Assembly (NCBI GenBank): GCA_030063045.1
Contig: JAQSEB010000008.1
Coordinates: forward strand, 930,001-994,000
Source of the DNA: Pratylenchus scribneri
Taxonomy: Eukaryota > Nematoda > Chromadorea > Rhabditida > Pratylenchidae
Length of the DNA: 64,000 nt
Reading direction: 5' to 3'
The translations under genes and the position numbers were made by a program. Shown here piece by piece: positions 22,835-35,432 of this stretch (position 1 is the stretch's first letter; each line of letters starts with the position of its first letter). The notes beneath the pieces are model-generated. The model was given only the letters and a program-made list of their open reading frames with translations, searched no databases and was not told where the DNA came from.

Positions 22835-25800
22835 TTTTATACAGTAATTTGTAATCTCTATCAATTTAAAAGAAATATTAATGAATTTAAAAAAAAATTA
22901 TTATAGGTTTTTTGGAAAACTATCGAGGAAATAATTTTAAAAGGCGTGAAATTTTGAGCCCAGAAAAAATTGAGTGGGCAAAAAGCGGCTTAATTTTAAA
23001 AATTGTCTTTATGAATGGGCCATAGAGTCAAGAATCGATTTTACGAGCTTTTCGGGAAAATGTGTCATTTGTTTTAGGCTGGAAAAAAATTCCATTGGAT
23101 GTTCTTGCCAATGGGCTTTGAAGATTAATGAACAACTGTACATCCCTCACCCCTCCAAATTCTTTGGCCATTTATAATTGGAAAGATGGCTGCTTCGGAT
23201 ATTTTACCCAGAGAAATAAAAATTGCATATTTTTAAATTAAATAATATCTGAATGATTATGAATAAGAATAATAAAAATTTATATAATAAATTTGGAATT
23301 GGAGGGATTTTATCATTTCAAAATACAATTGCAATAAAATCTCATTGACAGAAAAAAATTTGAAAAAAAAAATATAATTATTAGAGCGTATCAAATTTTG
23401 ATTTTTTGCCCACATTCATATCATTTTTCATTTCATTCATTTGTCCAAAAATATTCTCCCAAAATGATCCCTATTTTTGATGACATTCACACATCATTAT
23501 TTTCAACATTTTTATTTACATTTTTGCCCCTTTATAAATGATATCAACCAATTTTCCGATCGAAAAGAGGCAACATAATTTCAACAAATTATTTTGTCAG
23601 TTGCTCTATAAAATGATGATATTAATTTAAATTTTCTCTTTTTTAAATGCTAAGGTACAAAAAACCCAAAATATTGTGCTTAAACCAATAACAGTGCATT
23701 TTTTGGTCAGCAAACGTCATTTTTGAATATATTTTTCAAAAAAGCATTTTGTCCTTTTCGTTTTATAATTTCATCGCAAAGTTTGTTCAGCAATTAAATT
23801 TTTCAAAAAAATTTTGGATGCTTTCTATTTTCTTTCTCAAAACAAACTACAAATAAATTTACGTAGTTTGATCCATCAATTTTTTCGAAAATTTTTTGTC
23901 ATAATTTACGCAAATTTTGTCACCCATTTTTAGTTGGATGGAATGATGGAATGATTTTTGACCCAAAACAACACAAAATAGGCACACATTTTGCTCCTGA
24001 ATGTTGATTGTTGACTCAAATGAGAACCACAAAAATCCTCAACTAAAAGGTGAATAAATATAATGAAATTAGAAATGGAATATTGCCTCAAAATTTGGCC
24101 AATAAAATCACAAACTTTTCACAGTAGATTTATTTATTCAATTATAAATTCGAATCAAGCATACTTTCTGTATTAATGTTTTATTTTAATAATTCTAAGT
24201 TATCTTTTATTATGATTTGCCTCTGAAATTAATAACAATAAGCCCAAAGCTGAATCCTTTCAGACAATAATTTCCCTTCAAATTTTCTATCCCATTTTCC
24301 TCTCCGCTTTTCTTTTGACAATTTAATCTAATTCCAAACAAAGCACTATCAAAATTATTTTTAAATTAAATTATTTTCCCATTCTCCATTGAAAAGCCCC
24401 GTTTCATTCTCGAATTTTGTGTCCTTTTCATTTTCAATCAATTCAAAAATTGGGCAAACATTTTTGTGGGTCTCAACTCTCAACCAATTCCTCCATTTCC
24501 CACATACAACCACCCTTCTAATTTTCGACTATCAAATTCCCCCATTTTCTAAAAAAAGCCAGATTAAAATTTTCCCATTTTATTTTCTGATATTCTTTTT
24601 TTTGTGCTTGATTTCTGTTTTTGTGGTGAATTGGTCCACCGACTGTGCCTGCACTTTCAATCAACATCCCTTTCAAAAAATGTTTTCTCTCGGCTGCCAA
24701 TAATAATTCTCCAGCACTTCGAGAAAAAAAAAGAATTTTAAGTGTTTTATTGATTTTCAAACAAAATTTTATGTTTAGAAGGCTGGCTAATTCCCGTCTC
24801 TTTTCCTTTAATTGGGATTTTCGCAGATTAATTTTTTGTTTTTTGGTAATATTTTGGGCCAATAATAAGAAAATATAATATGCTCTTTGATTCTCTATTA
24901 ATTCCATTTCCATAACAACTTTTTTCCTCCTATATTTCTATTTCTAATATTGAATTGTTTTCCTCACTAGAGGCCAAAGCAGAATGGCTTTTAGCCATCG
25001 TTAATTAAATTAATGGACTTTAATTAAATTATTACTAAATGCAAATCCAATGACTGGAAAATATCTGGCAATGAGCATAGTTATGTTGTACAAAGCAGCC
25101 AACGGAAGGGAGCATTTGGCCAAATCAATTCATCCATTTCTCTTCCTTTCCCATTCCCTATTCGGATATTAGGGCCAAAAACGACACGTATTTTTTGTAA
25201 AATTGCACAATTCTAAAACAATAGAATATAGAACAATTGGAGAGGAAAATGAGTTCCTAAATTCTATTGGAGGTAGCACCAAAAATACTCTAAATAGAAG
25301 CCAAATCCTCAATATCCAATATACATCATTCATTTTTGTTAAAGAGGGATTGGCCAATTTGGTCTTTGATGCACACATTTTCCTTACCCCTTGAAATTTA
25401 AATATTTAATTTATAAATTTTCTCCATTAATATTTAATTTTTAGTCTACAACAATCAATTCTTTATTCCAATGATTTCGTTTCCCTCATAATCAACGAGA
25501 ATTTGCATAAAAAATATTGAGGATGGCCATCGGCATTTCTAAAAAGAATACTTTTTGTACCTTTTTGATTCCAATTATTCATTCCACAATTTTACTATTC
25601 TAATTCATAGAAATTTGTTGAATATACCAGCAGAATTGTTCGATAGAATACAAAAAGTGTATTTTAGAAGAAATATTTTTCGGAAATTTTGTCATTAATT
25701 CCTTTCTATATTTTTTTGCTTTAGCATTCTTTTTTCTTTACCTTAAATCACCAACTGAATCCTAAATTATTTCTAATTTTTTCTGTTGCTTGAAATCCAT

Positions 25801-25862
25801 CATAAATTAATTAAACTTTAAATGCAGATTTTGGTCACTTCAAAATTATTCTTACACCCGAA
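22835..25862. other. Intergenic region of about 3 kb
   Basis: This lies between a minus-strand gene and a plus-strand gene, so it should include the promoters of both. The sequence is AT-rich with long T and A runs. Several short frames (for example at 22,974-23,177, 24,389-24,703 and 24,518-24,913) are of low complexity or overlap in opposite strands, and I do not support any of them as genes. I see no RNA gene or strong repeat. Confidence 0.55.
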
Positions 25863-28800
25863 ATGAATTCGTCCATTTCCCATCAATTTTCCTCTTCAAA
25901 TTTCCCTCAAGGCCAATCCCACTCCTCAATATTTTCATCGCCTTCATCTTTCCATCATTTTTGGTTCCAAAACAATTCAACCTCAACTTCAAATTGTAAT
26001 GAGGAATTGGAGCAAATGATCAGCCAAAACAGGTCTTCGGAAAATTCTAGCACCGAAAGTTCAGCAACGGATCAAGAACGAGAAAGTGAAAAGGAAGGAA
26101 AGCAACAAATGAAAAATGGCCCAAAATTGATGACCAAAAAGGAACATCGAGGGGAAAGAAGACAGAGGCCAAATCGATGCGCAGTTTGTGGTCGACCGGC
26201 GAATTGCTATCATTTTGATGTGCCAAGTTGTCTTGGTAAAAACAATGGATTAAATGTGGGAATATATTTATAAATTTTATACAGGTTGCCGATCATTTTT
26301 CCGACGTTCCATTCTCACTCAGCGACAGTATGAATGCCAAAATCGAAGGAAATGCAAATTGGAACAAGGTCAGGGAAAAAATTAAAGACAGTATAACCTC
26401 TTTTAAGACCCCGCTTGGAATTATTTTTAACCCCTCAAAAATTGGGAAAATTTGCGTAGGTATAACTCCCTAAATTGTGGTCATTTTTGAACAAATTATA
26501 TTGGATTTTGTGGAGCTTTAGAGAACTAAGAAAATGCAATAAAAAATTTTTTAAAGTTTACCTTGCTAGGATCTTTAAGTACTCAAATTCGATACTTGGG
26601 ACGGTAATTAATAGAGAAAGGGATTTTAATAGAGGGTATACGGTAAGAAAGATTAGAGATTACGGTACTAATGGAATTTGTCCCCTACAAGGAAAGGGCT
26701 GAGGAAGAAGATGAAACTGGATATCTTCTTCATCATTCTCGTCATCATCCTCGTCATCATCTTCCTCAATATCTTCCCCATCATCTTCTTCTTCTTCATC
26801 ATCATCCTCATCCCTTCCCTCGTAAAAGACAATTTCCATTAGTACCGAGATTACTCATGAAAATAAATTATCTATTATCAAAAGCTAAAAAACATGGAAA
26901 ATAGATCTTTCCTTTAATAAAAAACGACACAAATTATTGGATGATATGCCTTTAGGCGAAATTTGCCGTTCATGTCGTTTGGATGGATGCATTTTGGCCG
27001 GAATGAATCCTCGTTCCATTCAAGTCCAACAGACCAATTCGGAACAAATGGATTTGGCAATTGAATTCATAGAAAGGCGAAAAATGGAATTACACAGTGA
27101 ATTGGCCGAAATTGACAAAGACAGCACATCATCCAACAGTGGGGGAATTATGGTTTTGACATACTAAAATCAATCCAAAAAACAATTATTCCCTCAATAC
27201 AGTCTGAACCTCAATTTGAGTGCAATTCGGAATTGGAATTATTAAATTCACTGTTTTATGTCGACGATAAACTCCTTCGAATTCGATATTCAGAGACGGA
27301 AGTGAGCGCTGATTATTATTGCAAAAAGGATTTATTTGATGTGCTCGAAGAGGGCCAATGTCTTTTGGCAAATGCAGACAAATTTTCGGTTAACAAAAAT
27401 GAAATATTTTTTGATTTATACAAAAATTACGAAATTTGAATATTAAATTTTAGAATCGACGAATTGTTCCACAAAGTCGTCAATTTTTCATCGAACAATG
27501 TGCCAAGGGCATTTTCAAGAAACCAAATTGGCTGTTCATTGATTGTTATTTATGCTTTGAATTGGTCAAAACTTTGCCCGTTTTTACGAAATTATCCAAC
27601 GATGATCAGGCAAAATTTACTGAATAATTAAATGAAATCATTAGGCTTCATTCAGTTTTATTCTATGAGAGTAATGGTCTTTTAAATGACAAAATATTGA
27701 GTTTTATTTTTATTGAGATTGAGCCAATTTAAAGAATGATTCAGACAAAAAAAAAAGAAAAATATTATTTCCTACGATTAGAGATCGGACCGAAGCGAGA
27801 TCTCATTCGATCTTTTTTCTTAAAAACCGACACCGAGAATTTCCGAGATTCTCGGTCCAAGATCTGATACGGTCGGTTACCTTGGTCCATATTTACCCAA
27901 ATTCCATCTTTTTCTATAAATATTTTTATATTTTTGATTATTAATACGAACCCGTTCAACTAGGTGACATCTCAACTAGGCGACGGCAAGTAGTTCATTA
28001 AGGACGAAACCAATTTTGATGATTTTGGTGTCAAATTAAAGAGCCACTTCTGTCTATCGATAGATATAAAATTTTTTAATTTGGTTCAAAATTAGCAGAG
28101 TTGTACTTAAAAAACTTCAAAAAAGACTATTATTATAAATTTGCAAATTTTTCATTGTTTTTTTAAGTACAACTCTGATAATTCTGAATCAAATTAAATA
28201 AATCTTATAGCCAGTGATAGCCATAAGTGAGCTCTTTAACATTTAACTTAATAATAAAATCATCTAAATTGGTTTCGTCCTTAATGAACTATATGTGATG
28301 TCGCCTAGTTGAGATATTGCCCAGTTATATGTACCGTATTAATCTAATAACTCATCCAATTGTAGATCACATTAATGGCCAACAATACCCTCGCTGCCGT
28401 TATATTCAGCCAAACATTTTATAGCATTCAAATGAATGGCTACGAATTGTTGGCATTCCCGGATGGCTTCTCCCCAATTTATTTGCAAAGAAATAAACAA
28501 ATTATGCCTCTGAAATGCAAATTATTCTGCAAAAATTTGCAACCATTCAAACGAATTGGCCTCAATCGAGAGGAATTTTTGCTGCTTCGAACAATTATTC
28601 TCCTTCAAACTGGTTTAAAAATAAATATAAATTAACCAAAAATATTTATAGTTTCGGCAAATTTATCAAAATTTGGTTGTGAACTTCTTCAAAATGAATT
28701 GGAAAAATATTCGTCAGCATTGATGAAATATGAACGGCTACGTTTTGGTGATTTGTGCGGAACACAACGATTCGCTGAATTGGTCAATTTTGGGGAATTT

Positions 28801-29797
28801 GGAAGAATTCAATTTTAATATTCTTTAAAGATGTTTTTCAACAATTCAGTCCGGGAAATTGGAAAACAACATCAAACACTTTTGGTCAGTTGCAAATGAA
28901 AATTCCAGCAGGGCATTTTTTAGGGGAAAATATTAAGCATTAATATCTGAATTATTGGAATTTATTTAATTTATTTTCTAGGCTAAATATAATTAATTTT
29001 ATAGAAAAAAATATTTGATTTTACAAAATTTAGGGTTAAAAAACCAAATCTGCCAGATTGCCAACTTTTTCAGCTTATTAGGCTTAGAACTTTTTGCTCT
29101 ATAATTAGTTCTTCCTAATCTATGGCTAAGGTTGCTATGAATTAGGCTTTAAATTTTTATCTTTGTACGTAAAAAATGTGATAATAGAACGTCACAAAGA
29201 TGATAGAAAAGTGAATATTTGGGTGGAAAATGAGCGGCTTTAAAATTTAGATTTGGGGCAATATTTGATGGATGGGTTGACACTTGACAGGGAAATTAGG
29301 CAAAAAGTGAGGGTACAGTAGGATGAAAAGGAAAGGCTCTTAGACATTTTTGGCATTAATATACTTCAATTTACAGTAGGATGAAAAGGAAAGGCTCTTA
29401 GACATTTTTGGCATTAATATACTTCAATTACATTTTTAATTTAAAACCATCAAAATTTATTAAATTGTAAATAGGTACCCATGCAGAAATTTGTTACGAC
29501 AATTTATAAACATTTTCATCTTTTTACCATAACATTTATCTTAATTTACTCATTTTTCCATCAGATGATCTCACTATCCTTAATCAAAAACAATTAATAT
29601 ACTCAATTAAAATTCCCGTTTTTAGACCTATGTGACAAGTGTTTTGGACATTAGCCGAATATTGGGCCATCCCGACTATATGGACAATGTAATTTTTGGG
29701 ATTTCTGGCAAAAAGGTACAAAAGAAGATGAAACAATGGACAATGCCAGACTTTTCCGATCAAAAAATATTGAACTATGTTTTGGAGCGATTATGAT
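25863..29797 (+). CDS. Nuclear hormone receptor, nematode supplementary type
   Basis: This multi-exon gene encodes a ligand-regulated transcription factor. Exon 1 (25,863-26,235) gives a Ser/Asn-rich N-terminus, a basic stretch and the first zinc-finger start CAVCGRPANCYHFDVPSC. Exon 2 (26,285-26,368) completes it with GCRSFFRRSILTQRQYEC and begins finger 2 (CQNRRKC). Exon 3 (from 26,905, or from about 26,956 with the TTTAG acceptor) gives GEICRSCRLDGCILAGMNPR. The ligand-binding domain follows in exons near 27,203-27,400 (LNSLFYVDDKLLRIRYSE), 27,455-27,625, 27,645-27,732, 28,366-28,614, 28,655-28,800, 28,831-28,890 and 29,630-29,797 (HPDYMDNVIFGI, ending NYVLERL). The finger-2 spacing is not canonical (see findings). 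A foldback element sits in the intron at 27,958-28,318 and a TCATC-rich microsatellite at 26,720-26,830. Exon borders in the ligand-binding part are approximate. A degenerate paralogue lies in each 7-kb tandem unit. Confidence 0.85.
26720..26835 (+). repeat. TCATC/TCTTC-rich microsatellite
   Basis: An imperfect run of ATCTTCTTCATCATTCTCGT-like words lies within the intron between the two zinc-finger halves of the nuclear receptor. It opens a spurious His-rich frame. Confidence 0.8.
27958..28318. mobile_element. Foldback MITE in a nuclear receptor intron
   Basis: The left end carries CATCTCAACTAGGCGAC and GTTCATTAAGGACGAAACCA. The right end has their complements, TGGTTTCGTCCTTAATGAAC and GTCGCCTAGTTGAGAT. 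Inner parts also pair (CAGAGTTGTACTTAAAAAA with its complement). There is no coding capacity. A truncated copy of the interior occurs at 37,455-37,650 and 44,537-44,732 in the tandem units. Confidence 0.88.
29315..29430 (+). repeat. 58-bp tandem duplication
   Basis: Two exact copies of a 58-bp sequence beginning ACAGTAGGATGAAAAGGAAA lie in the intron before the last nuclear receptor exon. Confidence 0.95.
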
Positions 29798-30038
29798 TAT
29801 TCAGCTTAATTTGCTGTGATTTTTGTACCGAAAATAAAAGGAATTATTTATTTATTCAATAAAGTGAATTTATTATTTATTGATGAGGTCGGCAAATTAG
29901 TGATAGGAAATGGTTTTTTAATAAAATACGAACAAATTAAAAATGAAAATATATAAATATTGGTGGAATGTGTGATTAAGGGGAATAATTCCAAATATAT
30001 CGAAATTTGATGATTAGACTTCTTCAATTACTTTTAAT

Positions 30039-30582
30039 TCATTCTTCGATATTCTTCAATATTTGCCCATTTTTGATTTTCCCAACTGCATTGCTAATTT
30101 GTTGAATATTGTTTACACCGACCTGCAATGAATGCAATTTATTGCCCACAAATAAAATTTTATGTTCCCGTCTAGGGAGTACCCAAGTAAATAAATATCG
30201 TTAAAAGGAAAAATATGTCTATTTTTTTAACTCTCAAGAGAATATTTACGATTAAATTAGGAAAAATTTTAATCTTCTCTGAATTACCTGCGGATTTTCT
30301 GTGGATGATGGGCCTCCATTTCCATTCCCGAGTTTGCGTTTGCGCATATTCATGGTTCGCGATCTTGTTATCCTGCCAACGGGTTCATTAAATGTTGAAA
30401 GTGCCTGATTTTTGACTATTATGGAATCATTTTCCAATGCGGATCGGCGAGAACATTTGGCGGCAATGCAAATGAATTTTACGTCCCCGCCACGTGAGCA
30501 GCCAGCACTTATTCCAACGGACTTGAGTACCGAAATACGTGAATCATTGGTAAAAATATTTTGATATTGCCTCTCATAAATC
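30039..30582 (-). CDS. Small predicted gene, partial, unknown function
   Basis: Two minus-strand exons can be joined. The first, 30,582-30,288, follows the acceptor TTTTTCAACAG and ends CGCAG|GTAATT. The second, 30,122-30,039, reads VGVNNIQQISNAVGKIKNGQ and ends ILKNIEE. The first exon includes GGDVKFICIAAKCSRRSALE and a basic GRITRSRTMNMRKRK stretch that could be a nuclear localisation signal. No start codon with supporting context was found upstream, so 5' exons are missing or the model is wrong. The family is not recognised. Confidence 0.4.
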
Positions 30583-30937
30583 TGTTGAAAAATATTTTTC
30601 GGTATTAATTAAATTAATTTTGTGTGAATTTTCGATTTTCTTAAACAAATGAATTAACTTTAATAATTCATAAATGTTTTTAATAAAAACTAAATGGATT
30701 TAGCAGCTATAAATTAACAGAAAATAAAAATAACTTAAAGATGTAAGGGTTCTAACATTTTTGTCATCATATCATAAATGAGCAATAATGAATTAAAGTT
30801 CAAATGATGGCTATTTAAAGTGTATCTGATTAAAAAATTAGTCATTTTCCATTAATATTCCACCAACCCATCTATGATGAGGAAGATTAAAAATACTTAT
30901 AATTATAACCAATAACATAGCTGAGAGTCCCATTAAA

Positions 30938-33820
30938 CATTAATGCCCTCCATCAAAACTCGCCTGTTGTAAACCTTCTTCGGCCAATTTCATTCCACTC
31001 TCCTTGTTTGGAAAATGAGTACGGTCATTTTTGGTTTCAATAATAACCGCTATTTTATTCATTGAAAACACGATATCCGCTCTAGTTTGACCCTTCTTTC
31101 TTGTTCCCGACCAATCATCGTCCTCATCAATTATTTCTCTTCCTCCTTCCTTCTTAGCGCCAACTTCTCCACCAAATTTGGTTCTTCTGTCCCGATTTTT
31201 GAAAGCGACCACCATGGCCCGATAGCTCACAATGTTTTGGAAAATGTACTCGTTTTCATGGAAACCATCATCATCGTTAATAATGTCCACAAAACGCATT
31301 GGAAAAATAAATTTGATCATTGCATTTTTGAGGGCCTCCAAATTGCAACTGCTCATTTGATCTGAATTTTCAAATTTTACTTTAAAATATATTCTAAAAA
31401 TTCCTAATAATTTAAATTATTTTCATTATTTCTTCCATCCTAAAACTAATAATTTGGGCTTAAGATTTTTTAACACCATTTCATTTCACTCGCCATGTTC
31501 GCATTCTTGCAAAAGTCCAAATAATGCATTGTCAAGCATTTGCTCCGCATTTTCGTCCCAATGAAAAATATCTTTATTCACATTGTAAATTAATTTGTTT
31601 AATTCTTTTTGAGCCTCCATGTTTGCGACTTTCGTCCGGTAAACATCCATCGTATTTTTGGTCGGTGATTTCACAGAATGTATTGTTATGTAGCCAAGTG
31701 CATAGAGGAATTTTGCCACCGTTGAGAAACCAATATATACTTTTTGATTCTGCTCGTTTTTATCGTCAGCAGTCGCCGCTTTTCGCAATTTATTAAAATC
31801 ATCGTCCGTGAATTTGACTTTATTCAAATCAGTGGGCAAATGAAGTTCCTGGAAAACTTTGTAATTCAATTTAAAGGCATTATACTCCCGAGAATGCCTT
31901 ATTTTAGAGTTTTAAAAGCTTGTAAAATTTATTAATATTTAAGCTCTATTTTAATTAGCTTCGTATTCCATAGTTCGGTAACAAACATTTTAATATTATT
32001 AAATCGTTTAAAATGAAATTTCGAATAATAAACATGCCAAATTTAATTTCTTTGTATTTATATATATTGGTTATTAATTAAATATTTATCTGAGAAAATG
32101 TCAGAATTACAAACATGTATTTAATTACAGCTTTAAATCCAAAATCCATATTTTTATTTCACCCATTTTTTTATAATATATTTTACCTCATGCACAATTT
32201 GGTGTACAATTTTACGTAATTCATTGGATTTGGCAAGACATTTTTGGATTTTTGAATGAATTATATCCTCATTTTGCCACCAAGAATCTGCACGCAATGC
32301 TGGAATTTTTTGCGGAATTATTTTAGTACTAAATATTTACCTGTATCAAAATCAATTTCTCTTCTTATATTCGCATCAAAATCGGTCAATTGTTGGAAGA
32401 AGGAATTTGGACTTGCCAGATATATTTTAAAAGTGGGTACATAATATCCGCCAAACCATTCAACCATTTCCTTCTCAACCCGAATTTCGCTGTCAGTGGC
32501 CAAACAACTGATGCTTTGATCCAAATTGGCAACCTGGTGCTGCTCCAATGTACACATTTCCTCATCATTTTGCGGTTTGCTAATCAGCCCAAATTCTTGC
32601 ATAGCCCATTTTGTGTCCGCCTGGGTTAGGCCGAACCATTCAAGAAATTTGTTCTCTAAAAGATGAGCACAGGATGCAGAAAAATCGAGCATCGATTCGA
32701 GATTAAGATTGCTTGCGCAAAGAATCTTGAGCAAGAAAATTATAAATATTTTGATTTTAAAATTCCTGTTCCCCACCTTGTGAATATGCTGAGGTGGATT
32801 ATTATTTAGTTGACTGATCATTCCACCAAAGATCAATTTTCCTTTCTCAATTTCGTCCTCATCTTTCCAATCCAAAAACATTTTAATGAACAATTTATCA
32901 TAGTCATCCAAAATGACATAAACTTTCATTCCAAAATGCATGTGAAGTAACTGAATAAAAAAAAGGAATTAAAATCTCATAATCAAATTATTATAATCAC
33001 AAATTAAAATAGGCTCTTTCTGAGCCACGATCTATGCTTAGCACATTCGATTTTTAATATTTTAATTTCTTAAGATTAAACCTAATCATTTTCGAATACC
33101 AATGAATCGTCTAGAAAATTTTGGCAGATTGGGGCATGATACCTTGGTTAACAGAAGCAAACTGCCCCCGATAATATATTCGTCTTCAACAGTCTTTTTC
33201 ATTATAGCATTAAATTCTCTGTATTGAAAACCGCTTTTATCCAATTTGTTTAATAAATATTGGTGTTTTTCAAATAAAGGTGCGAGAATGTCCAGCACCT
33301 TTTTTTTCATTTCATGAAAGTTGCCACCTTTTGCATTCTTAAAAACATTTAAATTGGATTATTGAGCATAATGAATCAAAAAAAAACCTTAAAGCTCAAA
33401 AAAATCAGCGGGTGACGACCCAAATTTTTTTTGATGAATTCTTCTTTGGCCGCAATAGCTAATTTCTTGCCAGATTTGGGAAGCGCCTCGGTAAATAATT
33501 TGTAGGCCGATGTGAGCTTTTTATTTTCGGGGTCAGGGATTGTCGCTGTGCCATTTTCATCAACTGGTTAAATTAATTTTTTAATTAGCTCCAAACCCAT
33601 TTATACTTTCCATCTCCAAAAATCGACGGCACATATCCAGGTTCAGTGTTTTCCCCCATTTCCTGGGTCTTGCCACAATCCAGTATGAGCGTAAAGTTGT
33701 AACAAAGTCTTGAATAAACATTGATTTATCGATGAAAATTTCACTTTCGGTCGCAAACTCTTCAAAGTCATCGGTTAAAATAAAAGTTCGTGAATTTCGG
33801 TTTTGGTCCATTTCCTCCAT
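30938..33820 (-). CDS. Predicted AAA-ATPase / PD-(D/E)XK nuclease protein, copy A
   Basis: About eight minus-strand exons give ~680 residues: near 33,820-33,607, 33,568-33,390, 33,345-33,147, 32,950-32,782, 32,728-32,350, 32,300-32,187, 31,869-31,490 and 31,365-30,938. The N-terminus reads FATESEIFIDKSMFIQDF and a Walker A-like ARPRKWGKTLNLDM. Exon 4 has the Walker B-like KVYVILDDYDKLF. Exon 6 gives SWWQNEDIIHSKI and exon 7 VAKFLYALGYITIHSV, matching the usual order of the predicted AAA-ATPase-like family (Pfam AAA-ATPase_like). The last exon has DIVFSMNKIAVIIETK, a PD-(D/E)XK nuclease core, and ends in a helix with LAEEGLQQA. The family is common in bacteria and scattered in eukaryotes; substrates are not known. 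The second Walker B acid is Asp, unlike copy B at 50-54 kb. Clean splicing shows adaptation to a eukaryotic genome. Confidence 0.8.
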
Positions 33821-34227
33821 TATTAGAATTTAAATTGAAAAAGGTTTTACTCTGAAATGTTGGCAAAAAATTATAAATATATTTTGTTTTGTTCCAAGAA
33901 GGAAATCGATTCAAAAATTGTTTCAAAATGGGTAGTGATGGTTGACAAGATCCTGGATCACCCCTGATAAGTGATAAGGATATGGATAAGTGAAATTTAT
34001 GTTTAAGAATCGATTAAAAGCTTAAACCGTTGCTAACTATATTTTGGAATGCCCAAGGAAAGTGTGGGGAAATGTGAAAATAAAAGATTTTCATTCGATA
34101 TTCGTTTAGGGAATGTTATAAATTAAAGACTTAAACCATTTGTACGCGAGTTGGTTAATGCATTGCATATGTATCTGATCAGTAAAAAGCGAATGAATAG
34201 ATTTTTAGTTTCGGATAAATTTTGATA
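33821..34227. other. Spacer upstream of AAA/nuclease copy A
   Basis: About 400 bp of AT-rich DNA between the start of the minus-strand AAA/nuclease gene and the first tandem unit. It should carry that gene's promoter. No distinct motif was seen. Confidence 0.5.
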
Positions 34228-34590
34228 GGACATTTTGGGCGTTTGGGGATTTCGTCCATTGGTGGTTTCGGCGTATTTTCTCCTTTGAGGATTTCCCCCC
34301 ATTTTGGGTGTTGGGGATTTCGTCTTTTGGGGGTTTCGTCCCATTTTCCTCTTTTGGGGATTTCGTCCATTGGGGATTTCGGGGTAACGCGGACTTTTCT
34401 CCCCAACCAAACATTTCTCCACAATCTTTCCCTCTTCCAAATGATACCTTCTCAGGAACGAGACTTTTTCTACTCTCCCCTCCCAGGGCCCTTTTTCCAC
34501 TCTCTAAATTATTTGACGCCCTCACAATCAGCGTTTTCTTCTTTTCCATTGCTCCAATCCTTCATCCTTCTCATCCCATTTCTTTCCATG
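34228..34590. repeat. G-rich GGGGATTTCG segment at the tandem unit edge
   Basis: This has irregular repetition of TTTGGGGATTTCGTCCATTG-like words on the plus strand, then a C/T-rich half. It is present three times (also at 41,310 and 48,392), marking each unit border. Overlapping frames on both strands (a Pro/Lys-rich one on the minus strand) come from the simple repeat and are not supported as genes. Confidence 0.85.
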
Positions 34591-34743
34591 CCAAACAAAG
34601 ATGAGAGAATGCTAAAAGTCGTAGAAAATGTGAAGGTACAAAAAGAGCAAAAAACAGACCACATTTTTTATGGGTGCGGTTTTTTTGCCGAATGAATTGA
34701 TGCTTTTTGCCGAAAGATTATTTTTTTGAGGATAAGTGTTTAG

Positions 34744-34990
34744 TTGCTTGATCTTAGACCCCCAAACTTTTACCCATTTGATAGATCCCTTCAAGACGCA
34801 TCGAATGGTATATGGTTTTGTCGGCAATTGGGTCCAATATTAAAAGAGTTATATAAACCAAAAAAAAAACAAAATAGGTTTAAACGGTTTAACACTTTGA
34901 TTTATGACCAAACCCATTTTTTATATACCATTTGATATGTCTTGAAGGGATCTATTAAAAGGGTAAAAAATTTGAGGGTTTAGCAAGCTC
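34744..34990. mobile_element. Foldback element in tandem unit copy 1
   Basis: The arms pair imperfectly: AGATCCCTTCAAGACGCATC and its neighbour AATGGTATAT on the left, ATATACCATTTGATATGTCT and TGAAGGGATCTATT on the right. It shares the GACGCATCGAATGGTAT word with the palindrome at 14,905-15,238. The same element is at 41,826-42,072. Confidence 0.75.
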
Positions 34991-35044
34991 TAAATGATCT
35001 TTTGGCAAAAGAAACCGATCTTTCAAAAATGGCAATTAAAAATT

Positions 35045-35130
35045 AATCTCGGTGAACTATGTCGTTCTTGTCGATTTGATCATGCATTTTGGGCGGAATG
35101 AATGTCCGTGCAATTCATGATATTGCATTA
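35045..35130 (+). pseudogene. Decayed nuclear receptor zinc-finger fragment
   Basis: It translates to GELCRSCRFDHAFWAE and then a stop, aligning with GEICRSCRLDGCILAGM of the receptor at 26.96 kb. The final Cys of the finger is replaced and the frame shifts before ATGAATGTCCG. It is a nonfunctional remnant. An identical copy lies at 42,127-42,212. Confidence 0.75.
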
Positions 35131-35337
35131 AAAAAAATATTTGGAATTTGGATGCAATTATGGGCAAATGAATGCAAGGAAAGCGGAATTAATGGGCATA
35201 ATGGGACAAGTATGGATTTGGATATTGCACAATACATTAATATATAACATTTTCAACAATGCAAATAATTTTTCATTTTAAATATTTATTTGATTTATAC
35301 ATCAAAATTGTTTATTTAAATACCATTTATTTCATTC

Positions 35338-35432
35338 ATCTAAATATTTTTCTCTCATCCTTCAAATAATCGGTTTGCTGCCCTTGGAAATATTTGACCG
35401 TCTTCACTTTCAATTCCATGTTGCCTCCTAAA
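35338..35432 (-). pseudogene. Fragment of deaminase last exon
   Basis: On the minus strand it encodes MELKVKTVKYFQGQQTDYLK, matching the last exon of the deaminase at 11.52-11.62 kb. The upstream flank also aligns with 11,340-11,520. No other deaminase exon follows. It is a copied fragment, repeated at 42,420-42,514. Confidence 0.85.

Noticed and set aside
24389..24913. Overlapping frames of 104 and 131 codons
   Set aside because: They lie on opposite strands of T- and A-rich DNA and show no domain, signal peptide or splice support.
34205..34695. Pro/Lys-rich and Phe-rich proteins in the G-rich segment
   Set aside because: Overlapping frames on both strands arise from simple repetition of GGGGATTTCG-like words.
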